Source of the DNA: Rhizobium sp. Pop5
GTDB taxonomy: Bacteria; Pseudomonadota; Alphaproteobacteria; Rhizobiales; Rhizobiaceae
NCBI RefSeq assembly: GCF_024721175.1
Contig: NZ_CP099398.1
Location: 390,825 to 454,824, forward strand
Direction: 5' to 3'
DNA: 64,000 nt
Below, one piece after another: positions 40,339 to 52,235 of this stretch. The translations under genes and the position numbers were made by a program. Within the stretch, counting starts at the first letter, position 1. The number at the start of each line of letters is the position of its first letter. Below the pieces are notes generated by a model. That model was not told the DNA's origin. It saw only the letters and a list, made by a program, of their open reading frames with translations, and ran no database searches.

Positions 40339-41519
40339 ATGGCTCCTAGTGACTACAGACTAGCAGTTCCCCTTTCTGCTGAAACGGCCAGCTGCACCGC
40401 AGAAAGCATACTGGCGCGACGATCAGGACGATCCTTGAGCATTTATAGGGCGATCTTGCTCTTCGTCGCCGCGGCATTTGGCTCACTGCCACTCGTTACC
40501 ATTCCGGTCTCCATGCAGAGTGTCGGTACTATTCGCCCGATCGTGGAGAAGACGCCCCTGATAGCGCCCGTCTCCGGACGCATCTCCCGTGTCCTTGCCT
40601 TTGAGAACGATGTCGTTGCTAAGGGGAAGGAAATAATCGCCTTTGACGATCATGTAATCGAGGAAAAGCTCAGCGGGGTTTTAGCCGACATTCATGCCAA
40701 GAGCGATCTTGCCCATGACTTCCAAACGCTGATTTCTTCCGGCGCAAGGCTCAGCGTCTCGCCCCCCTCCAAACCGAATCCGCGACGGCTGAAAGGGTGC
40801 ATTTTCTCAACTTGCTGCGCGAGAACCAAAATGCGCGCAGTAACGCCGCGGCGGAACTCGACCGCGCAAAGCGACTTGTCTCGGCTGCTGCGGCGCCGGC
40901 GAAGACCGTTGACGAGAAGGCTTTCGCTCTCCAAAATATCGAGGTCCAAGGCGAGATCCTCGTGCGACGCAAAACCGCTGATTGGAACCAGAAGCTCCTT
41001 GATGCTAACCTGCGCTTAAAGGAACTCACGGCCACCTTGCATCAGCTCGAGCACGAACGGGACCTGCACCGCATCCGCGCCCCAGTATCGGGTGCTCTCG
41101 AGCAGTTCTCCGGCCTCGCGCACGGAAGCTACGTGCAGAGCGGGCAAACCGTTGGTTGGATCTCGCCGAACGACGATCTGGTGGCGGAAATCTACGTCTC
41201 CCCCAACGACATTGGCTTTGTGCAGCCTGGTCAGCCGGTGCGGCTCCAAGTGGATGCCTTTAACTACAACCAATGGGGTGTCATCAAAGCAAGGGTGGTC
41301 GAGGTGGCGCAGGACTTCACTCTGCATGACGGGAACCCGGTCTTCAAGGTCCAGTGCGCGCTCTCTCGCAGCGAACTCGCGCTGAAAAGCGGGGCCATCG
41401 GCCACCTGAAGAAAGGCATGACCGTGCGGGCTCGCTTTCTGTTGGCCAATCGCACTCTCCTGCAACTGCTCTACGACGAGGCAGACGATTGGCTCAACCC
41501 GATGCTGGCGGGGCGCTAA
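40339..41519 (+). pseudogene. HlyD-family export adaptor, one frameshift
   Basis: The N-terminal part (40339 to about 40735) gives a membrane anchor near residues 35-60 and the lipoyl-like segment PLIAPVSGRISRVLAFENDV. After DLAHDFQTLISS the homologous sequence continues in another frame: RLAPLQTESATAERVHFLNL, a coiled coil, IRAPVSGALEQFSGLAHGSY and a C-terminal beta domain to NPMLAGR. One shift near 40735 (plus or minus 1 base) separates two good halves of about 390 residues in total. The adaptor links the ABC exporter to an outer-membrane channel. It is either a recent mutation, programmed frameshifting, or a sequencing error; neighbours are intact. Confidence 0.82.
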
Positions 41520-41546
41520 TATTGTCCCAACAGCCAGCGAGCCTCC

Positions 41547-43694
41547 ATGTCGAGTAAGGCCATTAAGTTCAAACAGCGTGACATCACGGATTGCGGCGCC
41601 GCCAGCCTCGCATCTGTCGCAGCCTTCTATGGCTACAAGTTGCCATTGGCGCGCATCCGCCAGTATGCGTCGACCGACCGCTCCGGTACGAGTGTGCTGG
41701 GGCTCACGGAAGCGGCGCAGAAGCTGGGCTTCATCGCGAAAGGCGTCAAAGGTGGCTTCGACAGCCTGTACAAGATCCCCAAGCCCGCTATCGCGCACGT
41801 CGTCAAGGAGGACCTGCACCATTTCGTAGTGGTCCATGCGATCGACGCCAAGTGGGTCATCGTCATGGACCCGGCCTTGGGCGAAATCTGCAAAGTGCCG
41901 CATCAGGAATTCATGGAGCAATGGACCGGCGTTCTGGTTTTGCTGGTTCCGGCAGACACATTCAATCGTCGAGACGAGACCACGTCGCCCCTCGCCCGAT
42001 TCGCCCGCCTACTCGCGCCACACCGCACGGTGATGGCGCAGGCTCTCGTCGGCGCTCTTGTGACGACCGTCCTCAGTCTCTCGACGGCGATCTACGTTCA
42101 GAAGATCGTTGATCACGTGATCCCAGCGGGAAACCGCAACCTGCTCAACTTGATGAGCATCGCAATGCTGCTGATCCTAGCGATACAGATCCTGATCAAC
42201 CTCCTAAGAGGCCGACTCGTCCTGCAGACGGGGCAGAAGATCGACGTATGCTTGATCCTCGGCTATTACAATCACATCCTGGCCCTGCCCCAGAAGTTCT
42301 TCGATAGCATGCGCATGGGAGAAATCGTGTCGCGCATGAACGACGCTGTGAAAATCAGGAGCTTCCTGAACGACGTTTCGATAAACATGTTTGTTGACAT
42401 TTTAATGATACTGTTCTCGTTCGGAATGATGTTCATCTATTCCTGGAATATTGCTTTGATCGTGGCGCTCGCCATTCCAATGTACATCCTGGTATATTGG
42501 GCCATCAATCGGATGAATCGAAATCTCCAACGAGTCATCATGGAAAATGACGCCAAACTCGAGGCGCAACTGGTAGAATCACTCGGAGCTGTCTCCACCA
42601 TTAAGACTTCCGGCGTCGAGAGCTTCGCAAACTTCAAAATGGAGACCCGCTTCGTAAAGATGCTGCATTCCGTCTACAGCTCCGGGCTGATCTCAATCTG
42701 CGGCGACAACGCCTCGACGTTGCTGTCGGTCCTGTTCACCATCGTGCTGATGTGGTTTGGAACCACGCTTGCGCTCGAACAGGCCGTCACGCCCGGCGAA
42801 TTGCTGTCCTGCTATACGTTGCTTGGCTATATCACCCGGCCGGTCGCCCGCCTGATCCAGACCAACCGGATCGTTCAAGACGCGTTTATCGCGGCGGATA
42901 GACTTTTCGAGATCTTTGAACTGGAGTCGGCAAGCAGCAGCGGCATCGATGCTACGAAGACCGATCTCGGAGATATTCGCCTGGAGAACGTCACATTCCG
43001 CTATGGCGCGCAGGCGGAGGTTTTCAGCGATCTAAGCGTCTCCTTTCGCCAAGGAGAGTTGACGGCCGTCGTGGGTGAGAGCGGCTCGGGCAAAAGCACC
43101 CTTGCGGCTCTGCTGCAGAATGTCTACCAGCTTGAGGATGGATGCATTCGGATCGGCCAATATGCCCTCCAGGATTTCTCGAGCGCATCACTGCACAAGG
43201 TCATGGCTGCAGTACCGCAATCGATAGACGTCTTCTCCGGTTCCGTGATCGAGAACATCGCCCTGGGCGAGTTCGAACCGGAGTTCGATAAGATCGTACG
43301 CATCTGTGATCGAATAGGACTGCGGGAGTGCATCGAGCGCTGGCCCGGGCGGTTCCAGGCCCATCTGGGCGAGAACGGGGTTCGCCTCTCCGGAGGTGAG
43401 AAGCAGCGCCTCGCATTGGCTCGGGCCCTGTACCGGGATCCCGACGTTCTAATCCTTGACGAAGCGACCTCCTCTCTGGACTCGGCAGCCGAAGAATTTG
43501 TGCTGCGGGTTGTTGAGGATCTGTCTCGCGCTGGGAAGACCATCATAGTCATCACTCATCGGTTGAGCACCGTTCGTGGGGCGGACAATATTGTGGTCCT
43601 GGACAAGGGGCGGGTCATTGAGGAGGGAAAGCACGCTGACCTAGTGAGAACTGATGGCCCTTACGCTCGATTATGGCGGGCGCCAAGGTCGTGA
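41547..43694 (+). CDS. Peptidase-containing ABC exporter (C39)
   Basis: A 715-residue bacteriocin-type exporter. N-terminal C39 peptidase with Cys16 (DITDCGAASLASVAAFYGY), His92 (HHFVVVHAID) and Asp108 (VMDPALG); membrane domain with about six helices (residues 155-440); ATP-binding domain with Walker A VGESGSGKSTLAALL, signature LSGGEKQRLALARAL and Walker B VLILDEATSSLD. It cuts the leader after Gly-Gly and exports the peptide. The catalytic triad is complete, so the precursor at 40195-40320 is its obvious substrate. It follows the HlyD gene by 27 bp and ends at an IS3 fragment, which may have removed further operon genes. Confidence 0.93.
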   Translation: MSSKAIKFKQRDITDCGAASLASVAAFYGYKLPLARIRQYASTDRSGTSVLGLTEAAQKLGFIAKGVKGGFDSLYKIPKPAIAHVVKEDLHHFVVVHAIDAKWVIVMDPALGEICKVPHQEFMEQWTGVLVLLVPADTFNRRDETTSPLARFARLLAPHRTVMAQALVGALVTTVLSLSTAIYVQKIVDHVIPAGNRNLLNLMSIAMLLILAIQILINLLRGRLVLQTGQKIDVCLILGYYNHILALPQKFFDSMRMGEIVSRMNDAVKIRSFLNDVSINMFVDILMILFSFGMMFIYSWNIALIVALAIPMYILVYWAINRMNRNLQRVIMENDAKLEAQLVESLGAVSTIKTSGVESFANFKMETRFVKMLHSVYSSGLISICGDNASTLLSVLFTIVLMWFGTTLALEQAVTPGELLSCYTLLGYITRPVARLIQTNRIVQDAFIAADRLFEIFELESASSSGIDATKTDLGDIRLENVTFRYGAQAEVFSDLSVSFRQGELTAVVGESGSGKSTLAALLQNVYQLEDGCIRIGQYALQDFSSASLHKVMAAVPQSIDVFSGSVIENIALGEFEPEFDKIVRICDRIGLRECIERWPGRFQAHLGENGVRLSGGEKQRLALARALYRDPDVLILDEATSSLDSAAEEFVLRVVEDLSRAGKTIIVITHRLSTVRGADNIVVLDKGRVIEEGKHADLVRTDGPYARLWRAPRS

Positions 43695-43801
43695 TCCGTG
43701 TAGGCCCTGTCGGCTCGAGGATTGAAAACGGTTGTGAACGTCACGGTTAAGCAGCATGGCAACATTGTCGGCTGTGAACTTGAAGCGGCGGTGATCGGAA
43801 C

Positions 43802-44391
43802 GTGGGCGATGGACTTCGTTCACGACCAACTCGCAACGGGTAAGAAACTGCGCGTGCTGACGGTGGTCGACACCTTCTCGCGCTACGTGCCGGTGCTTGA
43901 TCCACGTCATAGCTATAGAGGCGAAGACGTTGTGCAAACCCTTGAACGGGTGTGCCAAAAAGCCGGCTATCCGAAAACGATCCGTGTCGACCAAGGGACC
44001 GAGTTCGTGTCGCGCGACTTGGACCTGCGGGCCTATTCCAAGGGTGTGACGTTGGACTTCTCACGCCCCGGCAAGCCGACTGATAATGCTTTCATCGAAG
44101 CGTTCAATGGCCGCTTCCGTGCAGAATGCCTGAACCAGCATTGGTTCCTGACCCTTGCGGATGCCCGCGAAAAGATGGAGGATTGGCGTAGATACTACAA
44201 TGAGGAAAGACCTCATGGTGCGATCGGCAACAAGGTGCCGATCTCGTTGGTGAATTCGGGAGGCGCAACCAGCCCGCCTCCCTGAATGAAGCCGGAAAAC
44301 TCTAGCATCCGGTGGTCCAACGTTTGGGAGCGGTTCAAGACCGCCGAGGCTCTAATCGCCGCCGGATGAAAATTCAGTGGCAGGTCATTTG
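43802..44391 (+). mobile_element. IS3-family element, 3' half
   Basis: The sequence from TGGGCGATGGACTTC to the end TGACCTGCCAC (inverted) matches the orfB 3' half of copies A and B, nearly identically. The 5' half and OrfA are missing. A frame starting 26 codons earlier reads into it but is not a real gene. It may mark the deletion end point beyond the peptide exporter. Confidence 0.9.
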
Positions 44392-44651
44392 AAGGCCAAC
44401 CACCTACCTTCCTGCCGAACACTGGCAGACCAGAAAACAAGGGGCGCAGCCAATACACGTCGCTTGATCAGTGCTTGTGAGATACGCCGGAGCCAAAGAG
44501 GAGCCGTAGTGAGTAGTGAACGCACTGTCATGCAGGTTCCTCCATGTCGCCCCCCCCCCGCGCCAAGAACGCTAGGGCACACCCCCGGATTGCTTGATTG
44601 CTGGGCAGATTAGCGAAGAATTCCGCCCTATATGAGCCGTTTCAACCGCAC

Positions 44652-45137
44652 TTAAACGCGCGCTACATCTGAATAGGTCTTAATTGTTGTTAAGCCATTA
44701 TCGACCAGGCCAGTTCCCGCCTCGGCGAGCTTTTGGAGGTTGTCGAAGCCAAATCGATGTACGTCGCGGAGCGTCTTCGAGAGTACTACGAGCCGCCCCG
44801 CCGTGAGTAATATCCGACCGAATCCCTCATGGTTCACAGTCAACACCGGTGACGCCATCAGTCCGGACTGCTCCTCTATAGCAAGTGCTACGGCGGCATA
44901 GAAGATCTCAAGCCGCCACTGCACCTCTAGGTCAGGTCCCCCGATGAGAGGAATCGCCCTACGCTGCTGCCTCGTCACGATGAAATCACAGAGCAAATCG
45001 GTGTCCGATTTCTCTTGCCACAATTCAAAGGTGTCTTGAGCACGCATCAGACGCAAGAGGCACTTAATGAAAGGCGTGGCGAGAGCATCTTTCTCATCTA
45101 ATCGAGCATTGTTGGGGACAGGGGTGACGTTTGACAT
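44652..45137 (-). CDS. NifX-associated DUF269 protein, second copy
   Basis: A 161-residue DUF269 protein: ATPFIKCLLRLMRAQDTFEL, SDTDLLCDFIVTRQQRRAIP, HEGFGRILLTAGRLVVLSKT then LRDVHRFGFDNL. It is a diverged paralogue of the gene at 9329-9817 (clearly similar, many differences). It has no nifX ahead of it, only a short nifX-like tail (LPEAGVALSQ...QEDFN), then a nifH remnant. DUF683 and fdxB do not follow it. The reading frame is intact, but with no promoter visible it may be silent. Confidence 0.88.
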   Translation of the reverse strand: MSNVTPVPNNARLDEKDALATPFIKCLLRLMRAQDTFELWQEKSDTDLLCDFIVTRQQRRAIPLIGGPDLEVQWRLEIFYAAVALAIEEQSGLMASPVLTVNHEGFGRILLTAGRLVVLSKTLRDVHRFGFDNLQKLAEAGTGLVDNGLTTIKTYSDVARV

Positions 45138-45369
45138 CAGTTAAAATCCTCCTGAGTGTTGGATGCGGTTTGACTAAGGGCCACACCCGCTTCCGGTAAC
45201 ACCATCCCTTAAAATGGTGCGGCAGATGGGACCTGTGGCGACGCAACTTGGCCCGGACGAATGACATGGCCCCTCGAAACGGGGCGGCCGCAACAACAAC
45301 GGCAAGCGGCGGGCAACGCTGGCGGGCTTGACGAAAAGCGCTTCACAAGCGAGATTCCCGTCGCGATAG

Positions 45370-45577
45370 TCCAGTGGCGGTAGGTTTCGCCGCGAACTCC
45401 ACCCTCAACCAACCTATTCGCCGCCAGGTGTAAAACCGTGTCTCGGGCTTTCGAATTGAGGATCAGGCGGGGGGTGGAATCAGCTTTTCGAGGTCGACAA
45501 GGACAGTGAGAGTATCTTGAGAGGCCGTGTACTTGCCGATACCCCCTTTTCCGTGCGAACTGATGCAGACCTGCCAT
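45370..45577 (-). pseudogene. nifH: nifH relic
   Basis: On the minus strand HGKGGIGKYTASQDTLTVLV can be read in one frame and ADSTPRLILNSKARDTVLHL then AANRLVE in another, equivalent to the first 70 residues of NifH with a deletion over [12 protein letters not shown]. The remainder of nifH, nifD, nifK and most of nifX are missing up to the DUF269 paralogue. Confidence 0.85.
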
Positions 45578-45592
45578 GTATTTTCCCTTCAA

Positions 45593-46503
45593 GGTTCAAA
45601 TCGACTTCGACCGGACGCCACACGTTCCACCAGGCGATTGCCCGCCGCGTAGTTCTGGGAGTTCAAGACTCATGCCAGTCTCCTCCGCTGAGGTTCGGAA
45701 CACGGCATCTGTATTGTTTCCAGCTTCTTAGCTAGCCCATGAAGAATTGATCGAGGACAACGTTGTCGTGAACCGGACAAGACGCGGTGGGGATCGAAGA
45801 AATGGCATCCCGGTGCAGCGGCGGAACCTATTCTCCGGCCACGTCAGCAACAAATGACACCCGCCGAAGCCGCTCCGCTCTCAATTCGCGGATTGGGCGC
45901 AATGTCCGGCCGCTTGCCGAGGTGCAGCCGGTCGATCTTCTTTGCTTGGCGATCACAGCGCCTCCCAGTGATGGACTCCGAGACCCGCATGCATCACTGG
46001 CTGGAGCTCCCTTCCTCGACAGTTAGCGCCGTCATTTGGGGGAATGCCGCGGGCAAATGGAATGCGGCATAGGCCCCCGCGACGCCGGCGACAGCTCAAC
46101 AACGCTCTGAATTTCCACAGTGAACGGCTGTTAGACGTAGCCGGCAAAGGGGAAGCTCACGAAGATCAGATGGCCCTTCAGGGCCGGGTCCTGGTCCGAT
46201 GCCCACCGGATCGACCGGCCGCAAGGTTTTAGGACCGTTTCAACAACCAGCCCCTGGGCGCCTCGGCGGCGTGTATCTTAAGTTGCCGGCGTGCGTCGGC
46301 CGCGTTCACTCTCTATCCGCACCAGAACACGGCACCCGGGGGATCATGCTGCCGGCACGACCTAGCTGGCCGGTACCGTCGGCGCCGGCAAGAGGATGAC
46401 TGTGGCAGCGGCCGTCATGGAGCAGTGCTGCCTCGGTGTGACCGCTGAGGCGATACTCGGTAACCGATGTTCTGCTCCCACGTTGCTCTGGCAGCCCTGA
46501 TCT
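45593..46503. other. About 900 bp with no recognised gene
   Basis: Between the nifH relic and the IS66 element. Plus-strand frames (for instance 45787-46026 and 46044-46232) contain fragments that look coding but belong to no family I recognise; stops and frame changes suggest a decayed gene. Confidence 0.4.
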
Positions 46504-46542
46504 GTGATCGCCTATCCATGGACGAGCAACAGGAGTTTCTCC

Positions 46543-46929
46543 ATGGAGACTACAATTGAGTTTCTCACGACCAAGAAGTCTGGACGTGATATGCATCGGC
46601 ATTGGCCGGACGAAGTCAAGGCGCAGATCGTTTCGGAAAGTCTTCGGCCAGGCGCGATGGTCAATGAGGTCGCAGAGCGCCACGGCTTGAAGCCGAACCA
46701 CCTGTCCACATGGAGAACGATGGCACGGCAGGGCAAGCTGGTTCTGCCTGCACCCGAGGATGCGGTGGAGTTCGCTGCGGTGATCGTTGATCCACCCGTT
46801 TCGGAGCCGCCGATCAAGAAAGCCAGCCGTCCCGAGATCATCGTCGGTGCTGTCACGATACGTTTGGAAGAAGGCGCGTCCGCCACCCGGATCGCCGCTG
46901 TCGCACGTGCCCTTGCGGTTCCGGCATGA
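46543..46929 (+). CDS. tnpA: IS66 TnpA
   Basis: 128 residues: METTIEFLTTKKSGRDMHRH, an HTH (RPGAMVNEVAERHGLKPNHL) and a C-terminal region ending ARALAVPA. The family protein is an accessory DNA-binding factor. The stop overlaps the tnpB start by 4 bases. Confidence 0.9.
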   Translation: METTIEFLTTKKSGRDMHRHWPDEVKAQIVSESLRPGAMVNEVAERHGLKPNHLSTWRTMARQGKLVLPAPEDAVEFAAVIVDPPVSEPPIKKASRPEIIVGAVTIRLEEGASATRIAAVARALAVPA

Positions 46930-47319
46930 TCTTTCCATCGAACCGCGTCCGGATCATGGTGGCGACCAAGCCGGTCGACTTCCGCAAGGGGCATGACGGA
47001 TTGGCGGCGCTTGTCAAAAACGAGCTGCACAAGGACCCATTTACGGGGACCGTCTTCGTATTTCGGTCACGCAAGGTGGACCGGTTGAAGCTAATCTACT
47101 GGGATGGCAGCGGTCTGGTGATGGCTTACAAGCGGCTGGAGGAGCACACGTTCACTTGGCCAGATATCCGGGACGGCTTGATGACCCTGGGACCTGCCCA
47201 GTTCGAAGCGTTGTTTGCGGGGCTCGACTGGCGTCGGGTCCGTTCCATTGAGGCGAGAGCTGTCAGTACCGGAGCAATACTCCTCATTAGTGCCGTTTGA
47301 ATCTTCCCCAGGTGCTGCG

Positions 47320-47359
47320 GCCGCCGGTCTTCCGGGGCGCGCCCCGGAAGACCGGCGGC
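47320..47359. repeat. Perfect 40-bp palindrome in IS21 copy 2
   Basis: Identical to the palindrome at 15373-15412, ahead of istA. Arms of 20 bases meet at GGGGCG/CGCCCC. Confidence 0.85.
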
Positions 47360-47404
47360 GCGTCATCGCCGATACTCCTTCCGATGGTCGGAAGGGGGAT
47401 ATTG

Positions 47405-49542
<2,138 letters not shown>

Positions 49543-49685
49543 ATGGGGAATTTTACTTCGGCACTTCTGAGGAAAATTCACGCGGCATTGACAAGAGCGC
49601 CTAACGCCATCGAATAGGTGCGTCACGATGACTCGGGCGGCAAATTTTGACGGAGAGCGGAGCCGCAATTTGATAGCCTTCCACC

Positions 49686-51215
49686 ATGTTGGACGCCGCC
49701 GATTTGCCGGACGATATTGCTGCCCTGAAGGCGATGCTGATCGCGGCGCAAGCGCGTGAAGTCCGCAAGGATGATCGGATCGAACGGCTGGAGAAGTTGG
49801 TCGCCGCTTTCAAGCAGGTAGCCTTTGGCCGCAAATCCGAGAAGGCCGATCCCGAGCAGTTCGATCTCGCACTGGAGGACTTGGAAACGGCCATTGCGGC
49901 CGTCCATGCCGAAGACGAGGCCGATAGCCCTTCGGGTAATCCGCACCCCAAACCACGCGCTGCCAATCGCGGCTCTCTTCCCGCCCACCTTCCTCGTGTC
50001 GAGGAGATTATCGAGCCGGAAAGCCTGATCTGCCCCTGTGGCGGCGGCCTGCATTGCATCGGCGAGGACGTGTCCGAGCGGCTGGATGTCGTTCCGGCGC
50101 AGTACCATGTCATCGTCACCCGCCGTCCCAAATATGCCTGCCGTTCCTGCTCCGACGGCGTCTCCCAGGTTCCGGCACCTGCTCGACTGATCCACGCCGG
50201 ATTGCCGACTGAGGCGACTATCGCGCATGTCCTGGTGTCGAAGTACGCCGATCATCTGCCGCTCTACCGCCAGGCCCAGATTATGAGCCGACAGGGCATC
50301 GATCTCGACCGCTCCACGCTCGCCGATTGGGTCGGCCGGGCAGCGTTCGAACTGCGTCCGGTCTTCGACGCTCTGATCGCAGACCTGAAGCGGTCGACGA
50401 AGCTGTTCATGGACGAGACCCGAGCACCGGTTCTCGATCCCGGCTCCCGCAAAACCAAAACCGGATACTTCTGGGCGTTGGCCCGCGATGACCGACCTTG
50501 GGGCGGAGGTGCGCCGCCAGGTGTCGCCTTCACCTATGCACCCAGTCGCGGCGGGCTACATGCCGAACGAATATTGCAAGGGTTCACTGGCATCCTTCAG
50601 GTGGATGGCTACGCTGGATATAACCGGCTGATTGCCCCGGATCGCGTCGGCCCGGACATCCGGCTTGCCTATTGTTGGGCCCATGCCCGTCGCAAGCTGG
50701 TCGAGATCACGCGCACCGGGTCAGCGCCAATTGCCGAGGAAGGCGTGAGGCGGATCGGCGAACTCTATCGGATCGAGGCGGAGCTGCGCGGCCTTCCCGC
50801 CGAAGCTCGGCTTGCAGGAAGGCAGGAGCGATCCGCGCCTTTGATAGCCGACATGCGGTCCTGGCTCACTCAGCATCGTGTCGCTGGTAAGTCGCCGCTT
50901 GGCGAAGCGCTTGCCTACATCGCAAAATACTGGGATGGCCTTTGCCGCTTCCTGGCCGATGGCCGCATCGAGATCGACAACAACAGCGTCGAGAGAACAA
51001 TTCGGCCGATTGCCCTTAACCGCAAGAACGCGCTTTTTGCCGGGCATGATGCCGGAGCGGAGAACTGGGCAACCATCGCCTCACTCATCGAGACGTGCAA
51101 GCTCAACGCCGTTGATCCGTTTGCATATTTGACCAACACGCTCACCGCCATTGTCAACGGCCATAAGCAGCGTCAGATCGAGAGTATCCTACCGTGGAAT
51201 CATCCGGCTGGGTAA
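49686..51215 (+). CDS. tnpC: IS66 transposase TnpC
   Basis: A 509-residue IS66 transposase. N-terminal coiled coil (RKDDRIERLEKLVAAFKQVA), zinc-binding part (ICPCGGGLHCIGE, KYACRSCSDGV), then the catalytic core with DETRAPVLDPGSRKTKTGYF, LQVDGYAGYNRLI, LAYCWAHARRKLVEI and the C-terminal IEIDNNSVERTIRPIALNRK. It is intact though TnpB is disrupted. Confidence 0.95.
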   Translation: MLDAADLPDDIAALKAMLIAAQAREVRKDDRIERLEKLVAAFKQVAFGRKSEKADPEQFDLALEDLETAIAAVHAEDEADSPSGNPHPKPRAANRGSLPAHLPRVEEIIEPESLICPCGGGLHCIGEDVSERLDVVPAQYHVIVTRRPKYACRSCSDGVSQVPAPARLIHAGLPTEATIAHVLVSKYADHLPLYRQAQIMSRQGIDLDRSTLADWVGRAAFELRPVFDALIADLKRSTKLFMDETRAPVLDPGSRKTKTGYFWALARDDRPWGGGAPPGVAFTYAPSRGGLHAERILQGFTGILQVDGYAGYNRLIAPDRVGPDIRLAYCWAHARRKLVEITRTGSAPIAEEGVRRIGELYRIEAELRGLPAEARLAGRQERSAPLIADMRSWLTQHRVAGKSPLGEALAYIAKYWDGLCRFLADGRIEIDNNSVERTIRPIALNRKNALFAGHDAGAENWATIASLIETCKLNAVDPFAYLTNTLTAIVNGHKQRQIESILPWNHPAG

Positions 51216-51293
51216 TATGTGCCAAAGGCTTCCATCGCCCTTTGCGGACTTCTCGGGACCCGCTAAACGTGCCGCTAGAACAGCGAGGGCGCG

Positions 51294-51758
51294 ATGGTCA
51301 GAGGCAGAAAGCAGAAACGAGGCGATATCGTTAGGATCGACATTGGAAACGGAAAGCGATTTCACGCCGTTGCCCTAACACATCCGCTGTTCGCTTTTCT
51401 CGACGGTGTTTTCGAAAGTGAAGAACCGGTTCAAGACGTGCGAGATCGAGCGGTTCTCTTCAAGCTATGGGTGATGGACAGCGCTGCGAAGTCCGGGCGA
51501 TGGCCCATCGTTGGAAAGGTTGATCCACCCACGGTGTCCGCGTTGGACGGCGCGGTGTTTTTCAAGCAGGACCGAATTTCGGGCAGAATTTCAGCGTATG
51601 ATGCCATCGAGAATGCCGAGTCTCCGCTCAGCTTTGAAGAGGCGGACCGCCTAGAATGCGCTGCTGTTTGGAGCCCTGAGCATGTCGAAGACAGGCTTCG
51701 TGATCATCTGAACGGCATCTCGAACAAGTGGTGGGCATCAATGCGGCCCCGAAAATAG
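51294..51758 (+). CDS. Imm26-like immunity-type protein
   Basis: A 154-residue soluble protein. The start MVRGRKQKRGDIVRIDIGNG then KRFHAVALTHPLFAFLD resembles the opening beta strands of Imm26-type immunity proteins (GD-x-x-x-I-x-L/I-G-x-G-K). It stands 78 bp behind IS66 tnpC on the same strand, perhaps as a passenger of the element or as an orphan immunity gene; no toxin gene is adjacent. Family assignment is tentative. Confidence 0.5.
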   Translation: MVRGRKQKRGDIVRIDIGNGKRFHAVALTHPLFAFLDGVFESEEPVQDVRDRAVLFKLWVMDSAAKSGRWPIVGKVDPPTVSALDGAVFFKQDRISGRISAYDAIENAESPLSFEEADRLECAAVWSPEHVEDRLRDHLNGISNKWWASMRPRK

Positions 51759-52235
51759 CGCTGATCGACCTTGTCGGAACGCCCTATGTTGCGGCGAAGC
51801 GCCGTCGCACCTTCACGACGGCAGTCTTCGAAACGGCGAAAGCTTCAAGGTGGGAGCGAGACAGCGCTTACGATACTCGCTGTTTCCGGTCATTGCTTAG
51901 CACAGGCCGGAAAAGCGTTTCTGGTACCTTAGCGAACGCTCGCGATTTTAGCAGGGACAACGGGACCTGGCGGCAAGCGGACCCCAAACAAGTGCGAAGC
52001 AAACCGAATCTTTGGCAACCTCAAAGAGGGTGGAGTCGATACCCTGGGGGTCAAGCGCCCGCGTCGTCGCGGAGCATTGGGCGCGGAGGGGTTTGCGGAT
52101 TCTCGATACGTGATTGGCACATCAGTCGGACCTCAGCTGATCTTCGTGCAAAAGGATCCTTTAAAAATGGGCCCCTTAACGCGTGCCTTGGCATGCTTGC
52201 TTGCTGACGAAGTTTAGGTTGAGAATTGAACACCG
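51759..52235. other. 477 bp with no recognised gene
   Basis: Between the Imm26-like gene and the stop of the NolL-like gene. Frames are open on the plus strand but lack family features. The IS66 right end may lie here; it was not located. Confidence 0.4.

Noticed and set aside
41016..41921. 301-codon minus-strand frame opposite HlyD and the ABC exporter
   Set aside because: Shadow of well-supported plus-strand genes.
43722..44285. 187-residue protein fused to transposase sequence
   Set aside because: First 26 codons are chance read-through into an IS3 fragment.
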